Shown: piece by piece, positions 53,152-64,000 of the stretch
Layout of the letters: each line of letters starts with the position of its first letter
Numbering within the stretch: the first letter of the stretch is position 1
Source of the DNA: Balanoglossus misakiensis
Lineage: Eukaryota > Hemichordata
Reading direction: 5' to 3'
Length of the DNA: 64,000 nucleotides
Assembly: GCA_040954595.2 (NCBI GenBank)
Contig: CM082579.2
Coordinates: forward strand, 12,586,001 to 12,650,000
Position numbers and translations under genes: made by a program
Notes under the pieces: generated by a model
What the model saw: only the letters and a program-made list of their open reading frames with translations
The model's database searches: none
Told to the model about the DNA's origin: nothing

Positions 53152-54456
53152 GCAGTCGGCCCGATCGCCAAAAAAGGAAATCTCATGAATATTTAAATTT
53201 GTGTCAAAGGTAACGTTTCGCCCAATCAGAAATATGCACAAATGACACGCGCGAAGGAATGTCAACAAGGCCAGTGCCTTTTGCTAACACTGACATCCTG
53301 AGGCTGTCTTGCACTAGGTAACCTCTCCGCCCGCCAAGCTCTTGGTATCCGAAAAATAGACCTTGGCAGAACAAATCCTTTGACCGTGGACGGTGTTTTT
53401 TTATATAGCGGTTTCCGCATTGGTTCGTTAGGGAAATTTTGGTCGATCCAACAACCCGTGCGAGCTGACGATGACTCAGTAAATGCTTCCAGTAAACTTT
53501 GGGCCTCACTATCCAGTGTCAGTGCGGCCGTATTTAAAACCCAAGTTGATTTAAGTGAAGAGCAGGGCAGTATAACGATCCATACTTGTGCTAGTCGGAC
53601 TATATCAGCTACATGTATGGTATAAAGACGCAACTGATACAGGGGCAACAGCGATACTCGTAGTATACTCTGTACGGTGACTGTGAGCGTGCATGAGCGG
53701 TGTTGTGAGCTATTACGCGGCGCGTATGTTGTAATTTACGTTTGGCAAAGTTGCTAACAGTTTCCAAGTTGACACCGCACATTCATGAGGTAATCGTCAT
53801 ATTTTGTGAATTCGACTCTTTCTATCATTTACGGTAATTGGTGATTGTGAATAAAAAAAATCATGAAACTTTCGGATCGAGAGTGACTGAGCCACGGCCT
53901 AGCTCACGCACAAGATTGTTATCATTGCCGTTGTGTATATAGCACGGAGCTCCTTGTGTATATAGTGAGGGCATGGCAGAAATTATCAGTTGTTGCTACA
54001 AAACGCAACGGTCGATTTCAAAACGCAACGGTAGATCACTAGAGCGTGTATCAATGTGTCCTCGGACAAAATCGTGAGCGTTTAGGCGACCTAGATTTTA
54101 TTTAATTGAACTAAGACCCCGCACTAAAACTTCAGAAGCATACAAGAATAGCCATCATCGCCGTTGTCGACAGTGAGAACGTAGGCATGGCAGAAATTAT
54201 CAGCTGTCGCTAAACAACGCAACGGTTGATTTCAAAACGCATCGGTAGATCGCTAGAGCACCTTTCAAGGAATCCTCAGGCAAAAATTTGAGTATTTAGG
54301 CGAATTCGACTTCATTTAACAGAACTTAAACCGAGGGCATGCGAATTTTCTCTGGAACTGATTGTCTCGAGCGATCTGATTGGCCGAAAAGTTACCTCTG
54401 ACATCAAATTTAAATATTCATGAGATTTCCTTTTTTGGCGATCGGGCCGACTGTAT
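53152..54456. mobile_element. 1.3-kb TIR element with internal direct repeats
   Basis: Left end CAGTCGGCCCGATCGCC followed by an A-run and 'aaatctcatgaatattta' is inverted at the right end (54370-54456); arms are about 85 bp. TATAG is seen next to both ends, a possible 5-bp duplication. 'ggcatggcagaaattatcag' starts two direct units about 213 bp apart (53973 and 54186). Open frames inside are not recognisable. Confidence 0.75.
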
Positions 54457-54639
54457 AGAGGTACGCGTACGGTGTGGTTTTGCACATAAAGTTAACACTG
54501 ACCTAGCTTTAGTACATTTCTCGTCCACACCAAACAAACCTATGAAATATTTTATTCTTTGTTCATTGAGGACGTCGCGTTTATGCTAAGTTTATTAATA
54601 TCTATACACTTTATTGTTCCATGACGCCCGTGGTCTCAC

Positions 54640-56318
54640 AAGGTCGACCCCTCCCCCAGGATCTCAGTCCCACAGCCACTTCATCCACCTACTCATCACA
54701 TTTCCTCTCTACCACTTCCCTTTTGGGGGTCAAGTTCAGTCATTCTTCCTTAGTTTGGGCCTTGAATGTCATCCTGACCACCATATCTCGGAAGTGCACA
54801 ACCTCCCTCACATTTCGGCCTGTCAGGATGGATTCACCCACAGGACCAGGTTTTACTGTTTGACTGAAGGGGCCCCTCCCATTTTTAGGTTAGTGTCGTT
54901 TATATAGAATAGCTGGATTAGCTGCATTTTAATTATGATTAATTAATTTCTTAACTACCACACTGACCCTGTTCGAGCTTTTTTTCTTACAGCCAAATTG
55001 GAAACTGTGTTACAAGCACAACATCAACGGAATCAACATTTTGATTCAAAAATTAATTATGTATGAAAGTAAACTTGTTGTACAGCAAGCTTACGTTTTA
55101 CAAGGGTTTACTGAGAGTTCGCCCAGCCGAAAGGGCGCCCATGGGCAGTTATATGGGGGGGGGGGGGGGGGGGTGGGCCGTTATTCAGAATTACGTTTTC
55201 ACTTTGAACTTGGTCAGTGGCATTTCACTTTGACCAATCCACTGTAAAAAGTCAAAGAAAGAAGTAGTAAGAAGCTTAAAAAGGTTAAAATAGTAAGAAA
55301 TCTCAAAAATTTGCTGCAGTGCCTATGATCATTCCTCCCTATCAACCATACTAAATATGTAAGTGGAATGGTCCAGAAGAACGTCAACTGTGGCCGTTAA
55401 TTACCCATTTCACTTCTCCATTTAGCTAAATGGTAGATAAACTTTTCTGTCGATTAACGGCCCTGGGGGGTTAATTAGCTCCACATGTACACCATACAAT
55501 GCAGCCATTTTCTGTATAACGGCCCTGGGCAAACTCTAAGTAAAACACGGAATATTTGCCAGTGGTACATGTATGAGGGAAAGCTAAAATTGTCTGATGG
55601 AGCCAATGAGGAAAAAACAAGTCTTTGTTTTTCAGTATTTTGAGAAAAAGAACAGGGCCTGCAAGTTACACCATCATTGTTTCCCACTTGCAAGTGATTT
55701 ACAAGAAACGATGTGAAAAACATTTTCCAATTTCCGAATTACATAATTATTGCTGAAAAAGGTAGAAAATTATGAAAATATTCCCTATTCTTTGCCAATT
55801 TCTAATGAAAAAATACATATAGGTACTTTTAGTATTTTTCCTGAAGCTGTACAGAAGGAAAATTGCCATGCAAACTTATTTCTGTGACAATAGGAAAAGA
55901 AAACAAGAAGATGTTGACTGGAAACATGGCTGCGTTTAAGGAAAAGCAAGCGGAGGGTAATTGTGTATACATAAATTCAAATTGTACTCCGAAGCTATCC
56001 GGTACGAATCAGCAACACCAAGAAATACATGTACTTTATTGAACAGTAACATAGGAATGTTTCTTTAATTGTATGATCTGTTCTGTTTTCTGACAACCAT
56101 GTTTCTAATCAGATTCACTTGTAGAGCAACTAGTTGGCAGTGACAAATTCTGATATCTATTTGTGTAGTAAGTTCGTTTTGTGGTCTGTGAAATTGTGCA
56201 AGGGTCTCTGTTATTTGGCATTTAGACAATTTCTTTAATACATCCACTCTCTGTGGTTCTCTCCATTTTATGTACTTTTTCTTCTGCACATTTATGAAAA
56301 GAGGGCATCCTTTTAAAT
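54640..56318. other. No gene seen; G-run and small palindromes
   Basis: Contains a run of 19 G at 55155-55173 and a GGCCGTTAAT...ATTAACGGCC dyad (55391-55463) with further 'aacggccctggg' copies. Open frames at 54614-54907 are low-complexity and not called. Confidence 0.5.
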
Positions 56319-56720
56319 ATGTCGATAGGGTTGAAGTATAATGAAAGAACCAGGGTCATGTTGTTAACAAGAAGAAAGAAAATTTATAGAAGTGCACTTC
56401 AGTGGAGTAGACCCAGAAAAAAATGTGTGCAGTCTGTGTTACTCAACACAGACTACATATCTAGTGAAGACACCAATTCCTGTTGTTCTTCACCTTCTGG
56501 ATGTGACGACTACAATGTAGCATACAACAGGAGAGCCAAACAACTTAGATGGAGGCCATTAACCTGGTGGGCAAACCGACTTCAATCAATATTTGACATG
56601 CTGGACAAGTGCCACGAGAAGAGACTACAGAAGATTGGGGGGGGGGGGGGGTTGTCCACACCAGACGAGATGGTGCTCCATCTCTCAGATGATCCACCAA
56701 GTTGGGCTTCTTGTAGATAA
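56319..56720 (+). CDS. Unknown 133-residue open frame, probably transposon-associated
   Basis: Starts MSIGLKYNERTRVML. It has a basic N-terminal half, an acidic/serine stretch (NTDYISSEDTN), then RRAKQLRWRPLTWWANRLQSIFDMLDKCHEKRL and a C-terminal DPPSWAS. The order 'SSED...RPLTW...R...LD' resembles small accessory proteins in multicopy transposons, but I cannot name a family. A run of 15 G (56637-56651) encodes five glycines and is a likely length-variation or sequencing-error site. Could also be part of a longer spliced gene. Confidence 0.4.
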   Translation: MSIGLKYNERTRVMLLTRRKKIYRSALQWSRPRKKCVQSVLLNTDYISSEDTNSCCSSPSGCDDYNVAYNRRAKQLRWRPLTWWANRLQSIFDMLDKCHEKRLQKIGGGGGLSTPDEMVLHLSDDPPSWASCR

Positions 56721-58310
56721 ATTTTAAATCTTCTTAATTAAAGTACCTTCCTATGTATATACATGTACAACTTATTTATTCTTTTTCAGTTAATTTTAAA
56801 GAATGTTTTTCTTCCATTTGCAATAAATATAATGAAACTGGATGATTTATCTGACTGTCTTTGCATAACTTTTGGAGTGGTCAATTGTCTGTTGCATCAG
56901 TGTGTGTGTGATTATGAGTGCCGGCTTTGTGTTTCTGTATGTCTGATGAAAGTCTCAGAAAAATGTAACTGCCAATTGCCAAGGCGATATTTGAGGGTAC
57001 TATGGCCACATGTACACAACTGTGACACCCCCCCTGTAGTTATGTAATGAAAGTCTCTGCTGTACAGGGTAAAACATGCATTACTTTTCTTCCCTTACAT
57101 TTGTTCAGACAGTATTTGTGGGTGGTAGAGCCACCTTTCACCTATAATTTACCTCTAGTATGATAGTTGGATGTGGTATCATTTCCCTACTACTTATAAA
57201 GCACCTGAAGTATATGCCTATACAAATGGTAGACAAAGCAGGGATACAGTGCAACAAATGATTACGTGTTCAAGTGATTTACGCATGTATCTAAGAAGGG
57301 AATGTATGGCAAGTGTCTCTGTAAAGTTACAAATGTGAACAAAGTAGTAAGAGGTATCACATGGTCAAACATGGAACTTTAGCGCAATTTACCAGGTACT
57401 TTGCCTGCCCATACAAATCCAATTTTTGGTACAGTGACGTTCAAAGAAATTAGCATCAAATCATTGGGACAGCCAATATTTAATTCTCAACAAGTTAAAT
57501 GACGTTGTCTACCAAATTCAGCGCAGTCAATTTTCAAAGCCGAAAGTAGTACACTTCGACCAACTAAAATTATATGAGGGCACTGCAATGATTGATTGGC
57601 GGGTAACGTAATCGGCAACCAAGGAGTTTTTGCTGACACCATGAAATAAATTGACGGTATCGCAAACGCCAAATCAGGAAGATAATACAAGGTCTGATTA
57701 CTGTGGCCGTGGGTAACCTGACAAAGCACATTTTCTCATTGCTCGTTTTAAATCTGTTTCAGGTGGAAGATATAGGGATCTGTTACTCTGACCGACATTC
57801 TGCACTTTACAACAGGAGCAGAAGAAGAACCAGTTCTACGTTTCAGAATTAGTCTGGCCATAGCATTTGTGCCAGTGCAGCAGTCATTTTTGCCAACTGC
57901 AAATACATGTTTAAATTTGTTATCAGCGGAGACCAACAGCTGCACATCAGTTACCATCATGTTTGTACTACAGTAAAGGTACATTTGCCAATGAATGCTT
58001 TTGCATGTATTCTTCCATCGTTGCAAACCACGGCCCTTTTACGGCAGCGCTCTGCTCCCCGCAAAAAGGCCGTGGTATAATACGGCCATGTATTCAGTAT
58101 TTGGTCTAGGCGCTTTCACAGTACATCCAACAACCAATCAGACAAGTGCTCTTGTCCCAGCTCTCCTTGAGAGACGGGCTTTGATTGGCCAGATTATAAT
58201 GATGTCATCTCATGAATATGCATTACCAATATGTTCAAATACCAGCGCGGTACTCCATTTTAACCAGAGTACGTGATTTCGATAGTGAAACGAAAGAAAT
58301 CCGTAGTCTG
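56721..58310. other. No confident gene; one short GC-rich hairpin
   Basis: Short open frames (56763-57047 +; 57748-58026 -) have no recognisable motifs. A hairpin with ACCACGGCC / GGCCGTGGT arms lies at 58027-58076. Confidence 0.45.
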
Positions 58311-60797
58311 GTGGGGCGAGAATGGTATTCTTCATGATGAGAGAACTTTCATTAGTTTGTTAAAATACTTGTTTCGAAATCTACCTGCTTTTCACATGAA
58401 ATAGTTTACCTTGTAATATGTTTAACGCATGGTAGTGGATAATTGCTTCATAAATACTACATGATGCTAAAATGTTGATTGAGTGCATATTATGGGGGTC
58501 ACACAAGGACCATTAAGACGTTTCTGAAACGTCTCATATCAAATGCACCCTATGGTGCCATATCTACAGTATCAATATTCCACTTGCTAAATACCCAATA
58601 AACAATGACTCTTTTGTTAGTTTTCCAACTAGAACTCAAAACATAACACTGCAATCAACACCACATACAAGGTACCTCTCTTTTAATGCATTCCATATTT
58701 TCTATTTACAGTTTTTGAATCCTTTCCTCTACTGTGATGCCTTGTTAGATAAGAATTAACTTCTTTGACAATTATTACATTACACATTTCAAATCAATCC
58801 TACTTTTCTTTACTGTGATGACTTTTTAGATTACCAACATTTCTGTTCATTATAACTTTTTTTTACATAACAGTTAATAGAAAGCAGAATTAATTTAAAA
58901 CTATAAACGCTGGTCGGCGAATCAATCAGCTGCCGTCACCAGTAAGTACATGTAACATGTCATACATGATATATGATACTCAGTACTTTTACCAAGTTTA
59001 CGCAAGTTCTCAACAAATTACATGTTAGGCTGCCTTCACACACACAAAACAACTTCTTGGGGGGGGGGTATTCTAAAATGATTGGGTATTTGCAGGCAGG
59101 GTATATTAAAAGTTTAGAGACTGACACTTAATTACTTTCAGTCATGAAAAATGTTTAACCTTTCAGTATAAATTAGCCTTCCTTTTTCTCAACACCAGCA
59201 ACAGCAATACCAGCATTGCCATGTACAGAGCAATAGAAGATGGTATACAGAACAGTTCTGGTTTTGGATGTGTCTAAGGTAAGATATTTTAATTACTGTA
59301 ACTTAGGATTTAGCATCTCTGTCTCACCAACATACATGTTCACTTAAGTACAGTCACACAAATCATCTTTAGAGTCATCATAGCTTATACAATTAGGTTA
59401 TACATTTTCAAAGAACCCAGTACAGATTAAAATGGTTGTAGAACAAAACTGCATATTTTGTATATTTGTGACACTGGCAAACAAGAATAAACATTCATCA
59501 AAAAAAGTGATTGTTTCTTCTTGATTTCAAATGAGCTGAAAATGGATGCTTGTTTAACTATAAATTCTAAACACATAATTTTTTTTAAGTTAAAGTGTAA
59601 CAGGTTTCATTTCTTGTTTCAGGCAAAGTATCCAATAAAATAAAATGGTAATTACTTTGGAAGAATCAGTCAGTCAGTTAGATGCTACCAGCATATGCTA
59701 ACACATTTTGTTCTGTTATGTCCGATCCAAAGGTGCTCAGATATCTATAGACAGCAACCAAGGCAGTATTGTGCGGTACATTTATATTGTGAATGCACTT
59801 CTTCCAGGGCTCGACATTAACTTTCTTGTTATTGTCAAGTCTGACTACCAGTATTCTAAAATGGTTGTCACTGGGGAAGATCTGATAGTCATACATAATG
59901 TATTTTTATAGCTTCTACATGACGAAAGTTGAATGAATGTGTCAATGAAGTGATTTATTACATACTTTGCTGCCTGCATGATCTACCTAAATTATTTTGA
60001 AACTAAATTTGGTACTTTTGCATTTATCAGTCAAAATTACTTTGTTAGCTGGCATTCAATAATTTTCATGGTAGTCAAGTGTGGCTACCACTTTTTGCAC
60101 TTGGTGACGATTCATCAATATCTCAGAGAATTTTGAGCAATCATGTCGAAACGCCTAACTTCGAGCAGCAGCCTCATATCATTGTGGCTTAGCCGCGATC
60201 AATAACACTCGGTCGAGCTTGAGATTGCAGAGACTGCAGCCATGTCACCGTCGAAATGGAAAGCATGCAAGTACACCGTCTGTCAACAGCCCCAAAAGAA
60301 GAAAAACGGGGATTGACCAAGCCTGGAAACGGGAATACCCGTGGTTGGAAGAAACAACCATTTCCAAAGGTAGGTTTATACTTTCTTGACAAGTGCGAAT
60401 TCGAATTTTTCGTAAATAGTGCGTCATGACACTAATATGTAATCCAACCAGTGTTTGTACCTACTTGCACCTACATGCACACCAAACCCACCACTCTGAA
60501 CCAACCCCCTCAAACTGACAACTAAAAGGTAGTGTAGCAATCTTTAAAAAATGCATTGTTGATATTCTCATCTTTTCCAAGAACTGACCTATTCTGAAGG
60601 CACGCGACGTCTGCTAATCACCGGGTTCAATGCCTATGGCATGAATCACACTGAACGAGCCCATCAGTCTCATTATAGAATTTAAAGTAAAGTAAAACCC
60701 TTTATTTCTCTCATTTTTACCCAATTGCTTAAAAAAAATGTTCCATGTCTGGGACTACTCGATTCCGCTGGACTTTTATTGCAGTCTTTAACCAGAG
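58311..60797. repeat. Recent tandem duplication, copy 1 (2,487 bp)
   Basis: Begins 'gtggggcgagaatgg' and ends 'ctttaaccagag'. Nearly every base matches 60798-63367. Copy 1 lacks 83 bp at 59240 and has a few single-base differences (T/A near 58418 versus 60904; G/A near 59254 versus 61824). Confidence 0.95.
60250..60369 (+). CDS. Exon-like segment with KRRKTG...YPWLE motif (copy 1)
   Basis: An open frame ending at a good donor (AAAG|GTAGGT, 60370) encodes SPKRRKTGIDQAWKREYPWLE plus about seven residues. 'KR(R/K)-x-F/I-x-x-x-W-x-x-x-Y/FPWL' is typical of the N-terminus of hAT-derived or ZMYM/KIAA1586-like proteins, just before their zinc finger. No following exon found. An identical copy lies at 62820-62939. 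Confidence 0.35.
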
Positions 60798-61707
60798 GTG
60801 GGGCGAGAATGGTATTCTTCATGATGAGAGAACTTTCATTAGTTTGTTAAAATACTTGTTTCGAAATCTACCTGCTTTTCACATGAAATAGTTTACCTTG
60901 TAAAATGTTTAACGCATGGTAGTGGATAATTGCTTCATAAATACTACATGATGCTAAAATGTTGATTGAGTGCATATTATGGGGGTCACACAAGGACCAT
61001 TAAGACGTTTCTGAAACGTCTCATATCAAATGCACCCTATGGTGCCATATCTACAGTATCAATATTCCACTTGCTAAATACCCAATAAACAATGACTCTT
61101 TTGTTAGTTTTCCAACTAGAACTCAAAACATAACACTGCAATCAACACCACATACAAGGTACCTCTCTTTTAATGCATTCCATATTTTCTATTTACAGTT
61201 TTTGAATCCTTTCCTCTACTGTGATGCCTTGTTAGATAAGAATTAACTTCTTTGACAATTATTACATTACACATTTCAAATCAATCCTACTTTTCTTTAC
61301 TGTGATGACTTTTTAGATTACCAACATTTCTGTTCATTATAACTTTTTTTTACATAACAGTTAATAGAAAGCAGAATTAATTTAAAACTATAAACGCTGG
61401 TCGGCGAATCAATCAGCTGCCGTCACCAGTAAGTACATGTAACATGTCATACATGATATATGATACTCAGTACTTTTACCAAGTTTACGCAAGTTCTCAA
61501 CAAATTACATGTTAGGCTGCCTTCACACACACAAAACAACTTCTTGGGGGGGGGGTATTCTAAAATGATTGGGTATTTGCAGGCAGGGTATATTAAAAGT
61601 TTAGAGACTGACACTTAATTACTTTCAGTCATGAAAAATGTTTAACCTTTCAGTATAAATTAGCCTTCCTTTTTCTCAACACCAGCAACAGCAATACCAG
61701 CATTGCC

Positions 61708-61848
61708 ATGTACAGAGCAATAGAAGATTTTTCCCCACGGCAAACACCTGTGCAAATATATTGGAAATACCCTTGGTGGAGTCCTACACTGTTAAAGAGT
61801 GTATGGAATTTGGTATACAGAACAATTCTGGTTTTGGATGTGTCTAAG
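61708..61848 (+). CDS. Exon-like open segment, intact only in copy 2
   Basis: ATG to donor (AAG|GTAAGA) gives 47 codons with [20 protein letters not shown]. In copy 1 (59221-59278) the 83-bp loss shifts the frame and creates a stop exactly at the donor. No family recognised; it may not be coding. Confidence 0.25.
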
Positions 61849-62819
61849 GTAAGATATTTTAATTACTGTAACTTAGGATTTAGCATCTCTGTCTCACCAA
61901 CATACATGTTCACTTAAGTACAGTCACACAAATCATCTTTAGAGTCATCATAGCTTATACAATTAGGTTATACATTTTCAAAGAACCCAGTACAGATTAA
62001 AATGGTTGTAGAACAAAACTGCATATTTTGTATATTTGTGACACTGGCAAACAAGAATAAACATTCATCAAAAAAAGTGATTGTTTCTTCTTGATTTCAA
62101 ATGAGCTGAAAATGGATGCTTGTTTAACTATAAATTCTAAACACATAATTTTTTTTAAGTTAAAGTGTAACAGGTTTCATTTCTTGTTTCAGGCAAAGTA
62201 TCCAATAAAATAAAATGGTAATTACTTTGGAAGAATCAGTCAGTCAGTTAGATGCTACCAGCATATGCTAACACATTTTGTTCTGTTATGTCCGATCCAA
62301 AGGTGCTCAGATATCTATAGACAGCAACCAAGGCAGTATTGTGCGGTACATTTATATTGTGAATGCACTTCTTCCAGGGCTCGACATTAACTTTCTTGTT
62401 ATTGTCAAGTCTGACTACCAGTATTCTAAAATGGTTGTCACTGGGGAAGATCTGATAGTCATACATAATGTATTTTTATAGCTTCTACATGACGAAAGTT
62501 GAATGAATGTGTCAATGAAGTGATTTATTACATACTTTGCTGCCTGCATGATCTACCTAAATTATTTTGAAACTAAATTTGGTACTTTTGCATTTATCAG
62601 TCAAAATTACTTTGTTAGCTGGCATTCAATAATTTTCATGGTAGTCAAGTGTGGCTACCACTTTTTGCACTTGGTGACGATTCATCAATATCTCAGAGAA
62701 TTTTGAGCAATCATGTCGAAACGCCTAACTTCGAGCAGCAGCCTCATATCATTGTGGCTTAGCCGCGATCAATAACACTCGGTCGAGCTTGAGATTGCAG
62801 AGACTGCAGCCATGTCACC

Positions 62820-62939
62820 GTCGAAATGGAAAGCATGCAAGTACACCGTCTGTCAACAGCCCCAAAAGAAGAAAAACGGGGATTGACCAAGCCTGGAAAC
62901 GGGAATACCCGTGGTTGGAAGAAACAACCATTTCCAAAG
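62820..62939 (+). CDS. Exon-like segment with KRRKTG...YPWLE motif (copy 2)
   Basis: Duplicate of the segment at 60250-60369, including the donor after 62939. Same interpretation: a possible 5' exon of a transposase-derived gene reading to the right. Confidence 0.35.
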
Positions 62940-63439
62940 GTAGGTTTATACTTTCTTGACAAGTGCGAATTCGAATTTTTCGTAAATAGTGCGTCATGAC
63001 ACTAATATGTAATCCAACCAGTGTTTGTACCTACTTGCACCTACATGCACACCAAACCCACCACTCTGAACCAACCCCCTCAAACTGACAACTAAAAGGT
63101 AGTGTAGCAATCTTTAAAAAATGCATTGTTGATATTCTCATCTTTTCCAAGAACTGACCTATTCTGAAGGCACGCGACGTCTGCTAATCACCGGGTTCAA
63201 TGCCTATGGCATGAATCACACTGAACGAGCCCATCAGTCTCATTATAGAATTTAAAGTAAAGTAAAACCCTTTATTTCTCTCATTTTTACCCAATTGCTT
63301 AAAAAAAATGTTCCATGTCTGGGACTACTCGATTCCGCTGGACTTTTATTGCAGTCTTTAACCAGAGACATTCATTTCACAATGTCATAATAAGGCAATG
63401 GACCAGGCACAAGTCTTGATCGGAAGGAAATAAAAGTAT

Positions 63440-63757
63440 GTGCACATTTATGTGTTAACATCTGGAAACGGCAGTGTTACCCTAAAGCAGATTCAGCAAC
63501 AACTCTACCAGAGCGACCCAAAACTCAAGGACCAAGGTGTTAGCTTAAACACCATATCAAGGTGGATGGTTGCCCCGAACAAAAGTTTCAAGGCTGCAGC
63601 GATGTACAGCCGCGAAATTGACAGCAAGATTGCGACAACCACTAATGATGCCACCTGTGCATTTTTATGCACAGGTGAAATTTGTAATAGAGTTCTCGGC
63701 GATAATTCTCCGAGTCGACTGTGCGACTGTCACACTGTCATGCAACAACATGAATAA
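63440..63757 (+). CDS. Unknown open frame, possible transposon-associated DNA-binding segment
   Basis: 105 codons. The first half, VTLKQIQQQLYQSDPKLKDQGVSLNTISRWMVAPNKS, has the shape of a helix-turn-helix (leu-rich helix, GVSLNTISRWM recognition-like helix). The second half is low in similarity to anything I know. It is followed at 63826 by a coiled-coil-like frame (DLKDTKLTIEKLAERLHTQQERV) that meets a stop at 63920. Could be a spliced gene running off the window, or a relic. Confidence 0.35.
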   Translation: MHIYVLTSGNGSVTLKQIQQQLYQSDPKLKDQGVSLNTISRWMVAPNKSFKAAAMYSREIDSKIATTTNDATCAFLCTGEICNRVLGDNSPSRLCDCHTVMQQHE

Positions 63758-64000
63758 GGTTTAAAGTGGGAGTTCCAGCTGTGTCTCGTTACATCCATGA
63801 TACACGTCATCTTTTAGGTTCTTCCCATGAGTCACCATAAACAAGACCTAAAGGACACCAAATTAACCATTGAAAAACTGGCAGAGAGGTTGCATACACA
63901 GCAGGAGAGAGTCCTAAAGTGACAAGAACATTTAAATAAAGAAATTGATTGCGCTAGATCAACATCAGGCACTGTTGAAGGATTTCACTGTACTAGAGAA

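Larger units (their letters stand above)
45631..54632. mobile_element. 9.0-kb DNA transposon with TIRs and a 7-9 bp flanking direct repeat
   Basis: The left end CACGGGCGTCATGGAACAAT... (45631) is inverted at the right end (54632 inward). The first 29 bases are identical and weaker similarity continues for over 100 bp (both sides have a 'tgtg.acgagaa' block). TGGTCTCAC occurs directly outside both ends (45622-45630 and 54631-54639; 7 bp if the full TIR is counted). Inside are a THAP-DDE transposase and a SWIM-YqaJ nuclease gene, convergent. Two younger elements (52709-53134 and 53152-54456) lie between the nuclease gene and the right end; without them the unit is about 7.2 kb. Gene content resembles ISL2EU-type elements, but the flanking repeat is long for that group. 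Confidence 0.75.
60798..63367. repeat. Recent tandem duplication, copy 2 (2,570 bp)
   Basis: Head-to-tail with copy 1. It keeps the 83 bp (61728-61810) that copy 1 lost. Both copies contain the same short open frames and the YPWLE exon-like segment. Confidence 0.95.

Noticed and set aside
59678-59911. Overlapping open frames on both strands in the tandem duplication
   Set aside because: They overlap head-on, have no motifs, and their repetition only reflects the duplication.

Overview
This is intron-rich, AT-rich animal DNA. Genes have many short exons with standard GT..AG borders, and repeats fill the introns and gaps. The host genes (a CACHD1-like alpha2delta relative and a histidyl-tRNA synthetase) and the repeat spectrum (CR1/Jockey-type LINEs, a hammerhead ribozyme of Penelope/retrozyme type, a THAP-DDE transposase beside a SWIM-YqaJ nuclease, TTAA-flanked MITEs) suggest a marine invertebrate, perhaps a non-vertebrate deuterostome such as a hemichordate or amphioxus. 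That placement is inference.

Layout. 1-2.7 kb: a decayed LINE copy and a broken repeat-borne gene. 3.0-4.5 kb: a TA microsatellite and a 123-bp satellite array. 6.58-21.92 kb (+): a VWA/Cache membrane protein of CACHD1 type, 24 exons reconstructed by eye; the exon sum is 3,294 nt (1,097 codons plus stop) with phases matching at every junction. Its introns hold a minisatellite of splice-donor-like motifs, a hairpin-ended repeat interrupted by a TTAA MITE, and a complete minus-strand hammerhead ribozyme at 20.14-20.19 kb. 22.3-23.5 kb: degenerate tandem repeats and a second TTAA MITE. 25.1-31.0 kb (+): histidyl-tRNA synthetase catalytic-domain exons; the anticodon-binding exons are not seen in the remaining 33 kb. 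31.1-36.0 kb: a broken LINE carrying a 1.63-kb TIR insertion with a 5-bp target duplication and a third TTAA MITE. 36.1-38.6 kb: a palindromic repeat and a second copy of the first LINE. 38.7-39.6 kb: a hAT-like remnant. 40.26-45.6 kb: a nest of hairpin-ended repeats inserted into one another.

45.63-54.63 kb: a 9.0-kb unit with matching terminal inverted repeats and a 7-9 bp flanking direct repeat. It holds an apparently intact THAP + DDE transposase gene (+) and a convergent SWIM + YqaJ nuclease gene (-), and it was itself invaded by two TIR elements. It looks like one autonomous DNA transposon of the PIF/Harbinger-ISL2EU side of the tree, but its flanking repeat is longer than I would expect there.

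54.6-64 kb: mostly non-coding, with a few transposon-like open frames and a very recent tandem duplication (2,487 and 2,570 bp copies) in which one copy has an 83-bp deletion.

The points most worth checking are the hammerhead ribozyme, the hairpin-ended repeats whose 5' tag matches their own 3' hairpin, and the 9-kb transposon with its flanking repeat and shared promoter-like motifs.
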